A DNA stretch of 64,000 nucleotides from Ch67 sp041395845. GTDB lineage: Bacteria > Pseudomonadota > Gammaproteobacteria > Pseudomonadales > Ketobacteraceae. Under the pieces are notes generated by a model, which was not told where the DNA came from, did not search any database, and saw only the letters and a program-made list of their open reading frames with translations. A program made the position numbers and the translations under genes. The DNA is taken from positions 39,655 through 103,654 of the forward strand of contig JAWKZS010000013.1 in assembly GCA_041395845.1 (NCBI GenBank). The letters are read 5' to 3'. Below, piece by piece: positions 63,573 through 64,000 of the stretch (positions within the stretch are counted from its first letter, which is position 1; every line of letters starts with the position of its first letter).

Positions 63573-64000
63573 GTGAGTCTACATCGCCAACTGGTTTTGC
63601 TGATCACGGGATTGCTGCTGGTGCTGCTGGCCGGCATCTGTTACCTGAGCGTCTATAACAGCCGCAATTACCTGGAAATGCAGATGCACGTGCATGCCCA
63701 GGACACGGCGACATCGCTGGGACTGTCAGCAGCCAAAGCGCTGGCAGAAGACGATCTGGCACTGGTGCAGGCCATGGTGGATGCCATTTTTGACCGTGGT
63801 GATTTCCAGGATGTCACGATCCGCAATCCCCAGGGTGAAGTGGTGGTGAGCCGCCACGCGGAGCCTCCGCCGCACCTGGCGCCCCAGTGGTTTGTCGACT
63901 GGCTGAAAATCGAACCCATGGAAGGCATCAGCGAAATCACCCATGGCTGGCGCCGGGTTGGTGAGCTGCGCATTCAGAGCGACAAGAATCGTGCTATCCG
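63573..64000 (+). CDS. lapD: LapD-type c-di-GMP receptor (3' end outside window)
   Basis: The frame opens at GTG 63573 with AAGGAG 6 bases upstream and stays open to the window edge (142 codons). It starts with a membrane helix (LVLLITGLLLVLLAGICYLS), then a periplasmic region (MQMHVHAQDTATSLGLSAAK, then FDRGDFQDVTIRNPQG) matching the output domain of LapD/MoxY type. HAMP, GGDEF and EAL would lie beyond the edge and are not seen. LapD holds LapG when c-di-GMP is bound, so adhesin is kept on the surface. Ninety-four bases after lapG. Confidence 0.88.
   Translation, partial: MSLHRQLVLLITGLLLVLLAGICYLSVYNSRNYLEMQMHVHAQDTATSLGLSAAKALAEDDLALVQAMVDAIFDRGDFQDVTIRNPQGEVVVSRHAEPPPHLAPQWFVDWLKIEPMEGISEITHGWRRVGELRIQSDKNRAI

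Noticed and set aside
1..64000. CRISPR array, tRNA, rRNA, transposase or integrase
   Set aside because: None was seen on reading both strands; there are no spaced direct repeats or mobile-element proteins.

Overview
The window looks like chromosomal DNA of a marine gammaproteobacterium, possibly Alcanivoracaceae or a close relative. GC is high (around 60% by eye). Gene content and order are gammaproteobacterial: xseB-ispA-dxs facing pomAB, minCDE, dusB-fis, and an aroQ-accB-accC-prmA block next to dsbD, as around dipZ in Pseudomonas. The genus is an inference. I see no tRNA, rRNA, CRISPR array, transposase or prophage gene.

Layout. 1-8.5 kb: small metabolic genes (amidohydrolase, DUF4334 protein, nitroreductase, quinone oxidoreductase, fatty acid hydroxylase, nucleoid protein YejK, glyoxalase-fold protein, chemoreceptor, retropepsin-like protease). 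Five of these are split by single-base indels, several in homopolymers. 8.6-16.8 kb: a single-chain biotin-dependent acyl-CoA carboxylase, a DUF3014 protein, a START-domain protein and the isoprenoid operon xseB-ispA-dxs. 16.9-18.9 kb: a sodium-type flagellar stator pair, pomB with one frameshift. 18.9-28.6 kb: a TonB-dependent receptor, an AraC regulator, an unrecognised 342-residue protein, a hybrid sensor kinase, a second AraC regulator and a lipoprotein alpha/beta hydrolase. 28.7-41.3 kb: minCDE, two more hybrid kinases, coq7, a small lipoprotein, a Ycf46-like AAA ATPase, a third AraC regulator and a protein with two cyclic-nucleotide folds plus rhodanese.

41.6-64 kb: rimK with an aspartoacylase-type partner; a UspE / P-type ATPase / Kef antiporter operon; a leftward block dsbD, aroQ-accB-accC-prmA, DUF3426 protein, dusB-fis, purH, antiporter, purD; and finally lapG with the start of lapD, the calcium-protease and c-di-GMP receptor pair that controls adhesin release.

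Most of the window is housekeeping. The parts most worth a second look are the three 7TMR-DISM hybrid kinases within 17 kb (one with a receiver lacking its phospho-acceptor), the antiporter between purH and purD, the UspE/ATPase/antiporter operon, the single-chain carboxylase beside a normal accB/accC set elsewhere, and the cluster of frameshifts in the first 8.5 kb, which looks more like sequence error than gene decay. Family assignments come from reading motifs; no database search was run.
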